The notes beneath the pieces were generated by a model. The model made no database searches, was not told the DNA's origin, and saw only the letters and a program-made list of their open reading frames with translations. 64,000 nucleotides of DNA, taken from the NCBI GenBank assembly GCA_026873275.1, contig JANTUC010000001.1, forward strand, positions 372,001-436,000, given 5' to 3'. Positions 44,050 to 53,582 of this stretch are shown piece after piece; the stretch's first letter is position 1, and the number at the start of each line of letters is the position of its first letter. The stretch is from Pseudopithomyces maydicus (lineage: Eukaryota > Ascomycota > Dothideomycetes > Pleosporales > Didymosphaeriaceae). The translations under genes and the position numbers were made by a program.

Positions 44050-45264
44050 ATGACGGACAAACTCCCGCCCATGCTGCTTCAGCTGTTCGCCCCGCGTCCG
44101 CCGCTACGCTGGGTTGAACCTTCGGACCACGCGCCCGAGAAGCGCCAGACGCCCAACATTGGCGGCATTGCCCAATACATGCAGGCACTACACGAGTACA
44201 AGGACAATGATGGATATGTACCTTCCGATAGCTGGTTGCAGAAGCGCGACCGCCGGAAGCTGGAGAAAAAGGAGCGCCAGGAAAAGCTCCTCAGCGAGGG
44301 CGCGAAAGACTGTACTGCATCACCACATCTGCGCGCTATAACACGTGCAAAATCGTCAGGTCTGTATACAGCAGCTAACATTGACGCAGACAAGCCGCAC
44401 GAGGACCCAAAGGTCCAAGGCGACGCCTTCAAGACGCTTTTTGTTTCGCGCTTGAATTACACAACAACCGAAGAAGACCTGGAGCGCGAATTCGGTCGAT
44501 ATGGACCCATCGAACGCATCCGCATTGTTGAGAATGTCAAAGCTGCTCCTGACGCGCCACTGAAAAAGCGCAAGCGTGGATATGCCTTCATTGTGTTTGA
44601 ACGCGAGAAAGACATGAAGGCGGCATACAAAGAGACAGATGGCATGAGGATTAAAGACCGCAAGGTAGCTGTCGATGTCGAGCGTGGCCGCACTGTCTCC
44701 GGCTGGCGGCCACGCCGCTTTGCTGGTGGCCTTGGAGGTCGCAACTACACCAAACAAGCTGCGGCTCGCTCTGCAGGTGGCGGCTTCGGACCTCCAGCCG
44801 GTCCTGGCGGATTTGGCGCCCGGCCTGGTGGATTTGGAGGAGGTCGATTCGGAGGGGGAGGCGGTCGCGGTGGAGGTTTTGGAGGAGATCGAGGTGGATT
44901 CCGTGGAGGCTACGGTGGTGGTGGCCGAGGAGGTGGTAGCGGAGGCTACGGAAGTGACCGCCGCGGTATTGGATACCAGTCAAATGGCTACGGACCTCCA
45001 GACGGCGCCCCTGCTGGACCCCGTGGTCCTCGCGACTTCGGTGGAGGCGACCGAAGTGGGGGCCGGCAAGGGGGTGACCGAAGCGACCGACGTGACTATG
45101 GCGGCCGAGGATCCAGTGGAGCGAACAACGAGCCCTTGGGCAGCCGAGATCGCTACCGCGACCGTGATCGCGAGGGTGGGTATGGTGGTCGGGATGATGC
45201 CGGCTCCAGGAAGCGTGCCTATGATGGTTATGACGACGATCCACGACAGCGCCGGAGATATTAG
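44050..45264 (+). CDS. U1 snRNP 70-kDa protein (U1-70K)
   Basis: Exons are 44050-44311 and 44390-45264. The 78-bp intron (GTACTG donor, GCTAAC branch, GCAG acceptor, phase 1) has no in-frame stop, so an unspliced frame of 404 codons also exists; the spliced protein has 378 residues. The U1-70K N-terminal region (LLQLFAPRPPLRW) is present, and the splice restores KDYKPHEDPKVQGDAFKTLFVSRL. The RRM has RNP2 LFVSRL and RNP1 RGYAFIVFE, followed by VERGRTVSGWRPRRFAGGLGG. The C-terminus is a long RGG/Gly-rich and RD/RS-like tail. The protein binds stem-loop I of U1 snRNA in 5' splice site recognition. Unlike human U1-70K, the tail is dominated by RGG repeats. Confidence 0.9.
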   Translation: MTDKLPPMLLQLFAPRPPLRWVEPSDHAPEKRQTPNIGGIAQYMQALHEYKDNDGYVPSDSWLQKRDRRKLEKKERQEKLLSEGAKDCTASPHLRAITRAKSSGLYTAANIDADKPHEDPKVQGDAFKTLFVSRLNYTTTEEDLEREFGRYGPIERIRIVENVKAAPDAPLKKRKRGYAFIVFEREKDMKAAYKETDGMRIKDRKVAVDVERGRTVSGWRPRRFAGGLGGRNYTKQAAARSAGGGFGPPAGPGGFGARPGGFGGGRFGGGGGRGGGFGGDRGGFRGGYGGGGRGGGSGGYGSDRRGIGYQSNGYGPPDGAPAGPRGPRDFGGGDRSGGRQGGDRSDRRDYGGRGSSGANNEPLGSRDRYRDRDREGGYGGRDDAGSRKRAYDGYDDDPRQRRRY

Positions 45265-46160
45265 GTCTGGACGTTTGCTTAGTGCGCTCTGCTATGGTTT
45301 GTCAAAAGGTTACCTTCCTTTTCGCCTTGTTATCTGACCCTGCCACTTCAACAAGGGTAAGAACAGCAAGTGACCTGATGGAACGCACAGACACCTCGAA
45401 CATTTTTGCAAGAGGGTAAGCAACATGTCAATAGGCGTCTTTGCCATGATGTTCTCGCGCTTTTCAGCCAAATCCAACACAAAACCAAAATTGTCAATGA
45501 ATGGTATACGCTCAGTCGACTGGATTGCGTCTTGACCGCACTTAGTACAAATGGTCTGGAAATTGGTTCCTGAGCCCAGCTCCCCGCTCAAGAGGGTATC
45601 TGATGCATTGGGATACCTGCTCCGTCCACGCATATTAACTGTATGCTTTAAAAACTAAGGAGAAATGCAAGGTCCAGGAGGTGTTCTTGGCGGGTTTCCA
45701 TATATTAATGTTTCATCTTCATGCTTTCTGCGGGTAGGTACATGTAAGTTATATATGTAGGCACATCGTGGTGTCTTCTCCAGGTAGGATCAAAGGTAGG
45801 ATTTCCTTGCTTGATCGTACTTGTTTAGTGTATGGATCGTGACTGTATCGTTTTCTGTGCAATGCGTAAAAGCAGTCTTTGTATATATTCATCTAGATTT
45901 GACCGGAAGAGCCGCGTTCTCTTTTTCGCCATCTTCATTCACAAACGTGCAAAGAATATCGTAAAAGACAGGCTAGGTTTACCCTCAAGCCCGTTCACCG
46001 ATCATGAATGACCATGAAGATGATGTTCATGAACAAAGAATATCCTTCTGGTCAGCCAGAGGTTGGTGAACGTGATGTGTCCTTTTATATAATCTGAGGA
46101 TCTGTCCTCGAGTATGAATAATGCCCGAGGTGTTTCAAAGCATCCGAGTCCTTCTTCTCT
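45265..46160. other. Intergenic between convergent genes
   Basis: 3' flanks of U1-70K and the DUF8021-like gene. A 107-codon minus-strand frame (45310-45633) contains CTKC and CSRC pairs, but I cannot support it as a gene. Otherwise nothing is seen. Confidence 0.45.
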
Positions 46161-47167
46161 TTAAAGCCGACATGTTTTCCCACCGCATTCTGTGATGGTA
46201 TGTACGTACCTCAGCTTGCCATTCTCAAGACGGAACTCATGTGAATCAGCCGCGTTCATCTATTCTAGTTCAGTCATTTGCACAGACTCTTTGGATGCTC
46301 GAACTCACCATGTGTTCCCATACACAGAAAATGCTTACACTTCCCATTTCCTGATCGATAACATATCTTCGATGTGTATTTGGTGCCTGGCTGTGATTGC
46401 TCGGAATACCTGGTTGACACGAATCATTGGCCTGCCCTTTTCCTGTATAGGCGCTCCCTTCAAGCCTGACACATGGTGTGCCCCAGGGTACCTTCTCGTG
46501 TGCATGCGCATCGCTCCACATATCGAGGTAAGCATCACCGGCAGCTTGAATGGCCTCTCTGTTAGATTGTGCGGACACAGGAAGCGGAATCCACCCAGGA
46601 TCCTCCTTCTCCACATATTCTAGTGTCTTTGTGGCATTGAATAGCCAGGAGCCCGTGGTACTAGCAATTGTGTCGATGCTTACCACAGTGCCTTCTGCTG
46701 CGTCGTGGCGGATTTGTGTTCCGATTACATATGGCCCGCTTGTAGCAACAATCTCTGTATAAGCTGAACATGGAAACACAGAATTAGCTGAATCATATCA
46801 ATGTTGATTTGGGAACTTCTCACTGGAGCAAGTGACAAGGTCATAGTTCGTGCGACGATGATCAATGTCCAGAGCTGTCATGAGAACACCTGCGGAGGCA
46901 GAGATATTTTTATTGTTCTCCATGTAGAGCCACGAGGTTGCCAAAACAGGCTGTAGTGAAACAAGCGAGCCTGTCGTCTGAGCAGCAACGTATCTGAGCG
47001 CGAATACGAAATTCAGCTGAAAGAAGCTTTCTCGGGCTGGGGAATCCATACGCATCTGCGGCTTGGGAAAGAATGTTGCGATCGCATGTTGTCTGGCTAA
47101 GTGGAGCAGCTTTCGTAGAGATCCCAAGAAGGTTAAGAAATAAAGTTCTCTTTAATGAAAGAATCAT
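46161..47167 (-). CDS. DUF8021-like secreted fungal protein
   Basis: Four exons (47167-47052, 46993-46824, 46763-46309, 46259-46161) with introns of 58, 60 and 49 bp; phases 2, 1 and 0 agree, giving 279 residues. A short hydrophobic N-terminus (ILSLKRTLFLNLLGI) is a plausible signal peptide before the first Cys. The core reads CDRNILSQAADAYVAAQTTG, MENNKNISASAGVL, DHRRTNYDLVTCSTYTEIVAT and YVIGTQIRHD. The end, DSHEFRLENGKLRYVHTIT with ECGGKTC, is the conserved closing part of these proteins. The function of the family is not known to me. The splice sites are supported because each one rejoins a conserved stretch. Confidence 0.75.
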
Positions 47168-47898
47168 TGTGTTAAACCCGTGTAGGTATCGACCTTTCTA
47201 GACAAATTTTGCTGATATATCCTGTAGGTAGTGTAGGCAAACACGAGAACGAGTAGTTCTGACAAACTTATACTCGTGGTCCTAAACTCAAGTACGAATG
47301 ATATCAGGCCGCATGTTGAATTGCCGTGATTGCATTATATTGAACCGCACACCCAGAACACTTCTTGTGGCGGCAAAATAGAGACCCCACATGGGTTCTA
47401 CATACGCTTGATATACATGCAGTGCAATAATGCCATCCACCACAATCGCCCACACTTAGGCACTCGGCTCAACTAACCTTTCCAAATGTTACAGCCCGGT
47501 GTCAAACCTGGGGATAGCCATGTTAAGCAAGATGTAGATCTGCTCCGCAGTCGGGTTTTGCGAAACATCGACTCTATCATAGAACAATTGCGCGCGACAG
47601 CATTAGATATGAATCAAAAACAGCTGTTGTGTAGATTGGATTTATTTAATTACAGAATTAGATATTTTATCGCTATGAGATCTTTTAGTTTACTTTGGGG
47701 TTCTGAGCAACCTTACATCCAATGTGCACTTAAAAGGTGATATGACAAGGTTCTTTGTATATGATAATCATGAAAATCGAGATATGCTCTTGTTCTTTTG
47801 AAACATGTTACCTCTTATCAAGAATTCAACACACCAAGTGGACAAACCCCCTGAAGCGCCAGCTGTATCCCTTGTTTTAATTATGGAAGATTATGCAT
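47168..47898. other. Intergenic, no gene supported
   Basis: Promoter of the DUF8021-like gene. An 84-codon plus-strand frame at 47486-47740 (Leu/Arg-rich, helical) has no family match that I know. Confidence 0.45.
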
Positions 47899-49302
47899 TT
47901 ACGGGACTGCGTCTGTTATTGTAAGCTGTGCATTCTCTTCGGTTTCTTGATGCATTTCTTCACAATCCATACTGTAATCCCGTACCCATTCCCCATCGCC
48001 CTCTCCCCGCCACCCCTGGCCTTTCTTTTGTAGTGATTCGATATACTCTTCCACCTCTGCTGCTACTTTTTTCTCGAAACAGTCCTTGCTGACGAACCTC
48101 GTCCCATCGGCAAGCTCACGATTTTCTAGTAATCTTGCTAGGATGTTGTAGCAGCCATTCCACTCCAACCAAAGGTCCGCAGATTGCGCCCGACCCAACT
48201 TCTGGGGAGTACTCAACAAATCGTTCTCTGGCCCGGGTGCAAGCTGGAATTGGATTTTCCGTAGCGTAGGAATCTTCTGCAAAGCCGAGATCACGGTGTC
48301 CATGTTGGTGCTGAAAGGAAAGATGCCTACAAAGGCGAACGACCTAATGTTGCAACAGTTTTGTACCTCTTTCGCAAGTCGGAGGAGAGTTAAATACAGC
48401 ATCTTTGGTGACTGTTTGAGGTGATATTCGTAGGTGCTGTATGCTTTGATGGATGATCCTTCATTGTAGGCGAGATGCGTCCAAGGTTTGCGGTGTACAA
48501 GAGCGTTATCCCAAGGCCGGAAATTTCTATTTCGTTGCTCAAAGAGCTGTGGAAATTGCTGGGAGAATTCGATATAATGTATCTTCATATCGAAAGCCCA
48601 ACCATCAGAACTAAGCATTCGTGTGTCGAGGAGCCCCGCGAGGGTACTTGGTGGGCCGACCACTACAACACGTGATGGATCTATTGCGGAGAAAATATGA
48701 TCCCAAATTTCGTGAACAGCGCGAGCCAGAGGTAGATCGGCTGTGGCAACATGTCGGAGCAAGTACTCTGTGTCCGTATAGAGAACGACGCTGTCGACCT
48801 GGCGTTGCATATTATGCCGCTGTAAGAAGTCGATGAAGTAGGTAAAACTTTTAGGAAGATGCGGAAACCACAAAACTTGTGGCAGACTTTTAAAAAAGCT
48901 ATCTTCCTCTTCGATACGGCAAAGGTTGATGAGCACATCGTCAAATTCTTGGTCGAAAGCGTGTTCTGTTCTGGTGCTTTTGAACTTGCCCATCATCCGT
49001 TTCCAGATCTGGAATTCGTGTGCACTCAACTTAGTCAGTTGACCTTGCATGTTGTCAAGAATCCTTGCATCGATTGGTACCCATTGTGGGTTGGAATCCA
49101 GAGGTACTCTCGAATAGCGGAATAATATGGGCAGGATAATCCTCCTCCACCGCCATGAGACCAGCGAGAGGTGCTTGAGTGGTGTTACTGTCGAATACGT
49201 CAATGATACGGTCGGCTCGTATGAGAACCTGTTTATAGAGGGCGCTTTGAAATCTAAGTGCGAAGCGATCTCTATAAGTAATTCATTTGGTAATTTCTCC
49301 AT
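47899..49302 (-). CDS. F-box protein
   Basis: Intact single exon, 467 residues. The N-terminal F-box reads LPNELLIEIASHLD and continues to HLSLVSWRWRRIILPILFRYSRV. The rest has no repeats I can recognise; it contains the acidic/aromatic stretches typical of the many orphan fungal F-box proteins. Such proteins recruit substrates to SCF (Skp1-Cullin-F-box) ubiquitin ligases. The substrate is unknown. The C-terminus is acidic (DCEEMHQETEENAQ). Confidence 0.75.
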   Translation of the reverse strand: MEKLPNELLIEIASHLDFKAPSINRFSYEPTVSLTYSTVTPLKHLSLVSWRWRRIILPILFRYSRVPLDSNPQWVPIDARILDNMQGQLTKLSAHEFQIWKRMMGKFKSTRTEHAFDQEFDDVLINLCRIEEEDSFFKSLPQVLWFPHLPKSFTYFIDFLQRHNMQRQVDSVVLYTDTEYLLRHVATADLPLARAVHEIWDHIFSAIDPSRVVVVGPPSTLAGLLDTRMLSSDGWAFDMKIHYIEFSQQFPQLFEQRNRNFRPWDNALVHRKPWTHLAYNEGSSIKAYSTYEYHLKQSPKMLYLTLLRLAKEVQNCCNIRSFAFVGIFPFSTNMDTVISALQKIPTLRKIQFQLAPGPENDLLSTPQKLGRAQSADLWLEWNGCYNILARLLENRELADGTRFVSKDCFEKKVAAEVEEYIESLQKKGQGWRGEGDGEWVRDYSMDCEEMHQETEENAQLTITDAVP

Positions 49303-49627
49303 ATTCCAGAACGTTCAGTCGCGACGTTTACACAATTATGATTGAAGTCCTGATGATGAATTCAATATTGAATACACAGCAAGGTTCAGTTGATGACTTG
49401 ACGGTTGGGAGCGGATGGTGGGAAGTGAGATTGCGGATGGATACCGTAGCTTTGGGAAGTGGAGGAACAAACCAACTCGCTGAGCCGGGATGACGACACG
49501 CGCTAGCAGTCGCTATCGATGATTAGTATATCACAGTACAAAGGTAGCCAACTCAATTTTGATGCTACATGCGATGCTTTTTCTAATCATCTACAAACAG
49601 ATCATGACAGGAGAGCGAGTTCAAGAT
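49303..49627. other. Intergenic, F-box promoter
   Basis: Short gap between two minus-strand genes. Nothing beyond presumed promoter and 3' flank is seen. Confidence 0.45.
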
Positions 49628-50410
49628 TCAGAATCCCGATCTCACGGCACCTTCAAGCCACGCCACGCCAGCAACAACTCCATCGACAATGCGCACATTA
49701 TTCCCACCATCTTCACCAAGTTCCTCTACACACGCCTCCCTTACCATCTTGTCCATACCTGCCATACCGGCGCATCCAAGACAGATTGCACCGACTCTGC
49801 CTTTTTGCAAAAGCCTCTTCACTGCGTCTTTCATCCGCTTGCGCACCTCCTCGGGTGGAGCGTCATGCAAATCCGTGGCATTCAACCCAGTCGTCTCTAC
49901 ACCAGCAAACCGCTTACCCGCATTCGATTCTGTTCCCAGAAAATCCACAACTGCTTCCGATAGTATTTTTTCCCACACCTTACCGGTACTAACAATGCCA
50001 AATTTCTCGTCCGGGTGAATAATTTGCAGACTTGTGCTCACACTCGCCTCAAAGATACCGGTGACCGCTTTACGCCCCGACTTGATGGCATTCTGATCTT
50101 TTAATATCGGTACGAGCGGGTGCTTAGAGTAGCATGCTACGAGGAAACCATCGTGTTTGTCGAGTACTTTCTCCAACTCGGGTAGGCAGTGCTTTACGCT
50201 TTCGACGGCATCGTCCTCATTGTTGATGCTCTTTGGCCCTGATGGTGCGGTAAAGTACTCGTGGGCGGTCTGCTAGCTGTGATTAGTGGCTGCGAAGCCC
50301 TGGCGATTGGTGTGATAAACATTTGTAAAACCCAGCAAGTCGACGAGCGGCTTCAGCGCATCCGTCATTGACCGGGTCGAATTCGGCTGAACTATGAGAA
50401 TGGAACGCAT
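49628..50410 (-). CDS. Asp/Glu/hydantoin racemase family (Dcg1-like)
   Basis: Exons 50410-50321 and 50269-49628 are joined by a 51-bp phase-0 intron, giving 243 residues. The acceptor chosen is TAGCAG, because the earlier CACAG lies too close to the CTAAT branch and leads to a stop. The N-terminus is RSILIVQPNSTRSMTDALKP, then YFTAPSGPKSINNEDDA. The two catalytic Cys of the racemase family are in FLVACYSKHP and ICLGCAGMAGMD. In yeast the homologue DCG1 sits in the allantoin regulon; family members racemise hydantoins or amino acids. The substrate here is not known. Confidence 0.85.
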
Positions 50411-50937
50411 TTTGTTGTATCGTGATTCGCGATATTCCCCCATGGAAGGTGTGGTGTTTACACTTTGGGGGCGGGGGCGGGGTTACAGGCGTACGAAAAG
50501 AATTCCGAAATAAATGACGTCATGCACCGTACTCTAGACGGCTTGGGTTGAGACATTCGAGCACCCGCGTCTTCGCTCAAATTAAGGTGCACAACGCGTT
50601 CTCTCTCCCCCTCCCTCTCTCTATCTCATGTATCAGGCATTGAACAGGTTTGAGACAAACTGACATGGCTTCAATTGTACTACGTGAGTCTTCGAACGTT
50701 GGCAGCAGATGCCTATCGGTATTTCTCCAAGCTAGCATACTAAACCAATAACAACTGTGCCATCTCATCGGAGTTTTTCCAACGCCAGCCAAACGCTTCC
50801 GCAAAATCAGGGTATTAGGGTGCAGTCGGAGAAGGAGTAAGCTGATAATGAACTGATGCAAGTCAGAACCTCAGTGGACATGGGAGCTGCTTCGAACTTA
50901 CAGATCCATAACGTCGTTAAGAGGGTATATATGTTCC
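50411..50937. other. Intergenic, no gene seen
   Basis: Promoter of the racemase gene and 3' flank of the microprotein gene. A 94-codon minus frame (50577-50861) is not recognisable. Confidence 0.45.
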
Positions 50938-51112
50938 TTAACGGAAGCAAGAGAAGCGACCGCAGCTGATACGGAAAGGGGCACGTCGCATGCCGTGCTT
51001 GTCAACGACGACACCACCGCCTGACACAGTCAACCACATTGCACGTGTACTAGCTGTTGAATTGCTTACCTCCATGACGTCCACCAAAATGCTTCGTCCA
51101 CATAAGAGGCAT
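50938..51112 (-). CDS. 41-aa two-exon microprotein (candidate)
   Basis: Exons 51112-51070 and 51020-50938 are joined by a 49-bp phase-1 intron (GTAAGC donor, TTGACT branch-like site, TCAG acceptor), giving 41 residues. It begins MPLMWTKHFGGRHGG, has a Gly/Val run (GGGGVVVDKHGM), and ends in a basic Cys-containing tail (RAPFRISCGRFSCFR). Upstream are a leader ending in ACAACAACAATACACG before the ATG and a TATATA element at about 51,246-51,251. Splicing produces a tidy Gly-rich join that the unspliced frame lacks. No signal peptide or family is recognised. It could be a ribosome-associated or nucleic-acid-binding small protein, but that is speculation. Confidence 0.45.
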
Positions 51113-51963
51113 CGTGTATTGTTGTTGTAGGGTAGGCTTGAGGGCTTGAGGGCGGCTGTTGACTTGCAGATGTTGAACTTAAGGTGAACACAGGATAGTC
51201 TCAGGGTTTGACTTGAAGAAGAGGAGAGCCAGGGGATACGCGAGGCTATATATGGCGGCAGTCCTCGCGTTTCAGGAACAAACAAGTGATTGTTGGGGCT
51301 GGGCCTACCTCATCGACCAAGCTTGTTTGTGCACCGCCACATGCGTGGCGCAGAGAATGGAACTCTCCGCACATCTGGTGACATCATTGAATGTGGCTGG
51401 TGGGATTGAGTGTGTGATTGCAAGTGATTAGTGCCAGTTGAATGTATTCTTCAGTATATTCGGTCACATAAGTTTCTATAGAAGCTTCTATGGAAGCTTC
51501 AATGGAGTGAGTCTTCACGCTGACTGTGAACCGAGAACGCCAAAGCATGGCGTCGAATCAGTCGTACATACAGCTGTCTGATGTGGCTGTTTGCATGGTA
51601 GATCCGATCCGTACCATGTGTGGTTACTACGCCCCAGTCATTTTCGGTTGATACTGATAAAAAACGGCCAGTCATGGAGTGTCGCTCAACGATCATGGTT
51701 CGCAGAGTTGAGAGGGCTGATGGAAGCATTGAGAGGATATCATTGCGCCTATGACCCAGATCCAGCCCTATTTACTCGTACATGTAGTCCCAGCGCGCCT
51801 GTGCAGCCATTCCTCATATCCCAATGCAAGGCCGGGACCGAAGCATATCAAACAAACAATTGCCAGCACCTCCTATATATGTAACCAAGCACATCCATAT
51901 GCTACGCGACCCGGCTGCCAAACTGTAGATGGAAAATTGCGGACGTGTTGCTGAGCGTAGTGA
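51113..51963. other. Intergenic, microprotein promoter side
   Basis: Contains a TATATA element near 51,248 (minus-strand promoter) and clustered palindromes, TTCTATAGAA and GAAGCTTC twice, at about 51,474-51,500. No further gene is seen. Confidence 0.45.
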
Positions 51964-52345
51964 TTACCGACCGAAGGCACCTTGTTGCCCCTGTGCCATT
52001 GCGGCGTTCTGCTCCTGGAAGCGATCGCCCAGACGCTGGGATCCCTTCATGTGCTTGTCGACGCATCGCATGATGCAGCCTTCTTCCCGCGAGGTGAGCG
52101 ACTTGCTCTCGAAACCGTTGACGCAGTTGTCGAAGCACTGCTGGACAAGGTTGGAGTACATCTGGACGCGACGTCAGCATTCTGCAGCCAGCTGGCAGGA
52201 ACGATGTGGGCGTACGGTCATGAATTCCTTCATCTGCTTCTTCTCCATGCGGTTTTGCAGCTCACGCTGCTCGGTAGGCGAGAGTCTGGCAGGCAATTAG
52301 CAGGGCGGCGACGGCAAGGCGAGGCGAGGCGACGTACGCATCCAT
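51964..52345 (-). CDS. TIM9: Mitochondrial import chaperone Tim9
   Basis: Three exons (52345-52338, 52285-52216, 52161-51964) with introns of 52 and 54 bp give 91 residues. The first exon is only eight bases (ATG plus five). The two CX3C motifs of small Tims are CFDNC and CIMRC, spaced normally. The N-terminal helix (TEQRELQNRMEKKQMKEFMTMYSNLV) is the Tim9 signature. With Tim10 it forms the hexameric chaperone of the intermembrane space that escorts hydrophobic precursors. It is intact, and divergent from the RhoGAP gene. Confidence 0.92.
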
Positions 52346-53582
52346 GGTGCAAGTGCGGGAGATAGAGGGAGGGCGGAGGGTGCTTGTTGTCGATGGAAGG
52401 GGCGGTCTCGAGTGCGGAGTGACGGAAGGAGCGGTCTCTCTGGAGCTTTCCCCAGCCAATTTTTTGAGGCAGGAGCTAGGACCTCAGGCTGGGCTCTACC
52501 TTCCTCCGCAGCCAACATCGACACGACGGCGGTCAGCGTTGGAAGCACCGCAACACCCACAGGTTTCCTGCGGACACTGGCGAACCGCTGCTCCCCTTGC
52601 CTGCCCGCCTACTGGCTGGTCTGCCCAGAACAGAACAACGACCCCTTTGACGGTGCCCGCCTGCGTCCAATGGGTGCCTACGTCACGCGTCCCATGCTGC
52701 TCCAGGGCTCCAGGGCTCCAGGGCTCCCGGGCTCCGCACTCTCGCCCTGCACGCGCCCTGCGGCTGAAATTTGAACGAAGGTGCTGCGCGTCTACCGCAG
52801 GACAGCATGTCCGAGCACTGGGCACGCAGCAAACAATGAGCAGCTCCATGTGTTCCCCATCTGTGACCAGCTCGGAGAAGTGACCTCGACGTCCCAAAGC
52901 AGCCCGCGCCAAGACCAGCTTCTTTATCGCAGGCAGTCAGACGGGCAGGGCCGCACATGTAGATTGAACCGAGTGATACGTCGTCGCTTGCTGATGGTGT
53001 GGCTGTGGCTGGGCCGTCTGCACCTCGCCTTTCTTGCATGAGAGCACACTGCGTAGAAGCCAACGAAGCGCCTTGATATCACCCGCCAAGACTAAGACAC
53101 ATCCTCCATCGTCAGTCCAGCATCGCCTGCCACGCTCGCCCTGTGCCTGCATGCTTGACGTCGTTGCCAGACGCCCACCCCGTCCCGTCCCGTCACGCCG
53201 ACACGCCTGTTCGTCTGCTCGTCTGCTGCCGCCCCGTTGGCATTGCAAGTCGCATTGCGCTCCTGGCCTCCGTCCTCCGTCCCCCGTCGTCCCCCGTCGT
53301 CCAGGCCGTCTCCGACCGCTGCCCTCGCGCCAACACTCCGCGCCCACCCACTGCGAATCCGACCACGCTCTCCTTCACCGCCTGTACGCTGTAACCGCTC
53401 TGCACCGTAGCCACCCTGCAGCCTGGCCTATCGCCCAGAGGCGCGTCCGCTCGCTCCTTGCCCACCAACCGCGCCCGCCGCTACTGCCTTCAGTCCCCCG
53501 ACGCGCCCACGACACGCTGCGCTCCTGGCCACCGGCGACAGCGTCCGCTGAAGAGCCGCGCAGCTCTTAGCCGTCGTCCGCC
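52346..53582. other. Divergent intergenic region, TIM9 / RhoGAP
   Basis: 1.2 kb, GC-rich from about 52,500, with many overlapping spurious frames. An octamer repeat lies at 52700-52735. It presumably holds both promoters and a long 5' leader of the RhoGAP gene. Confidence 0.45.
52700..52735. repeat. CTCCAGGG octamer tandem repeat
   Basis: Three perfect copies of CTCCAGGG, one CTCCCGGG variant and a partial copy, in the TIM9/RhoGAP intergenic region. Confidence 0.85.

Noticed and set aside
44675..45337. 220-codon second plus-strand frame, and a minus-strand His/Arg-rich frame, over U1-70K
   Set aside because: Shadows of the Gly-rich repeats in the U1-70K tail.
45310..45633. 107-codon minus-strand frame with CTKC and CSRC pairs
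   Set aside because: Spacing does not match a zinc finger I know, and it lies in the 3' flank of U1-70K without supporting signals.
47486..47740. 84-codon Leu/Arg-rich plus-strand frame
   Set aside because: It could form helices, but there is no homology, intron or signal evidence.
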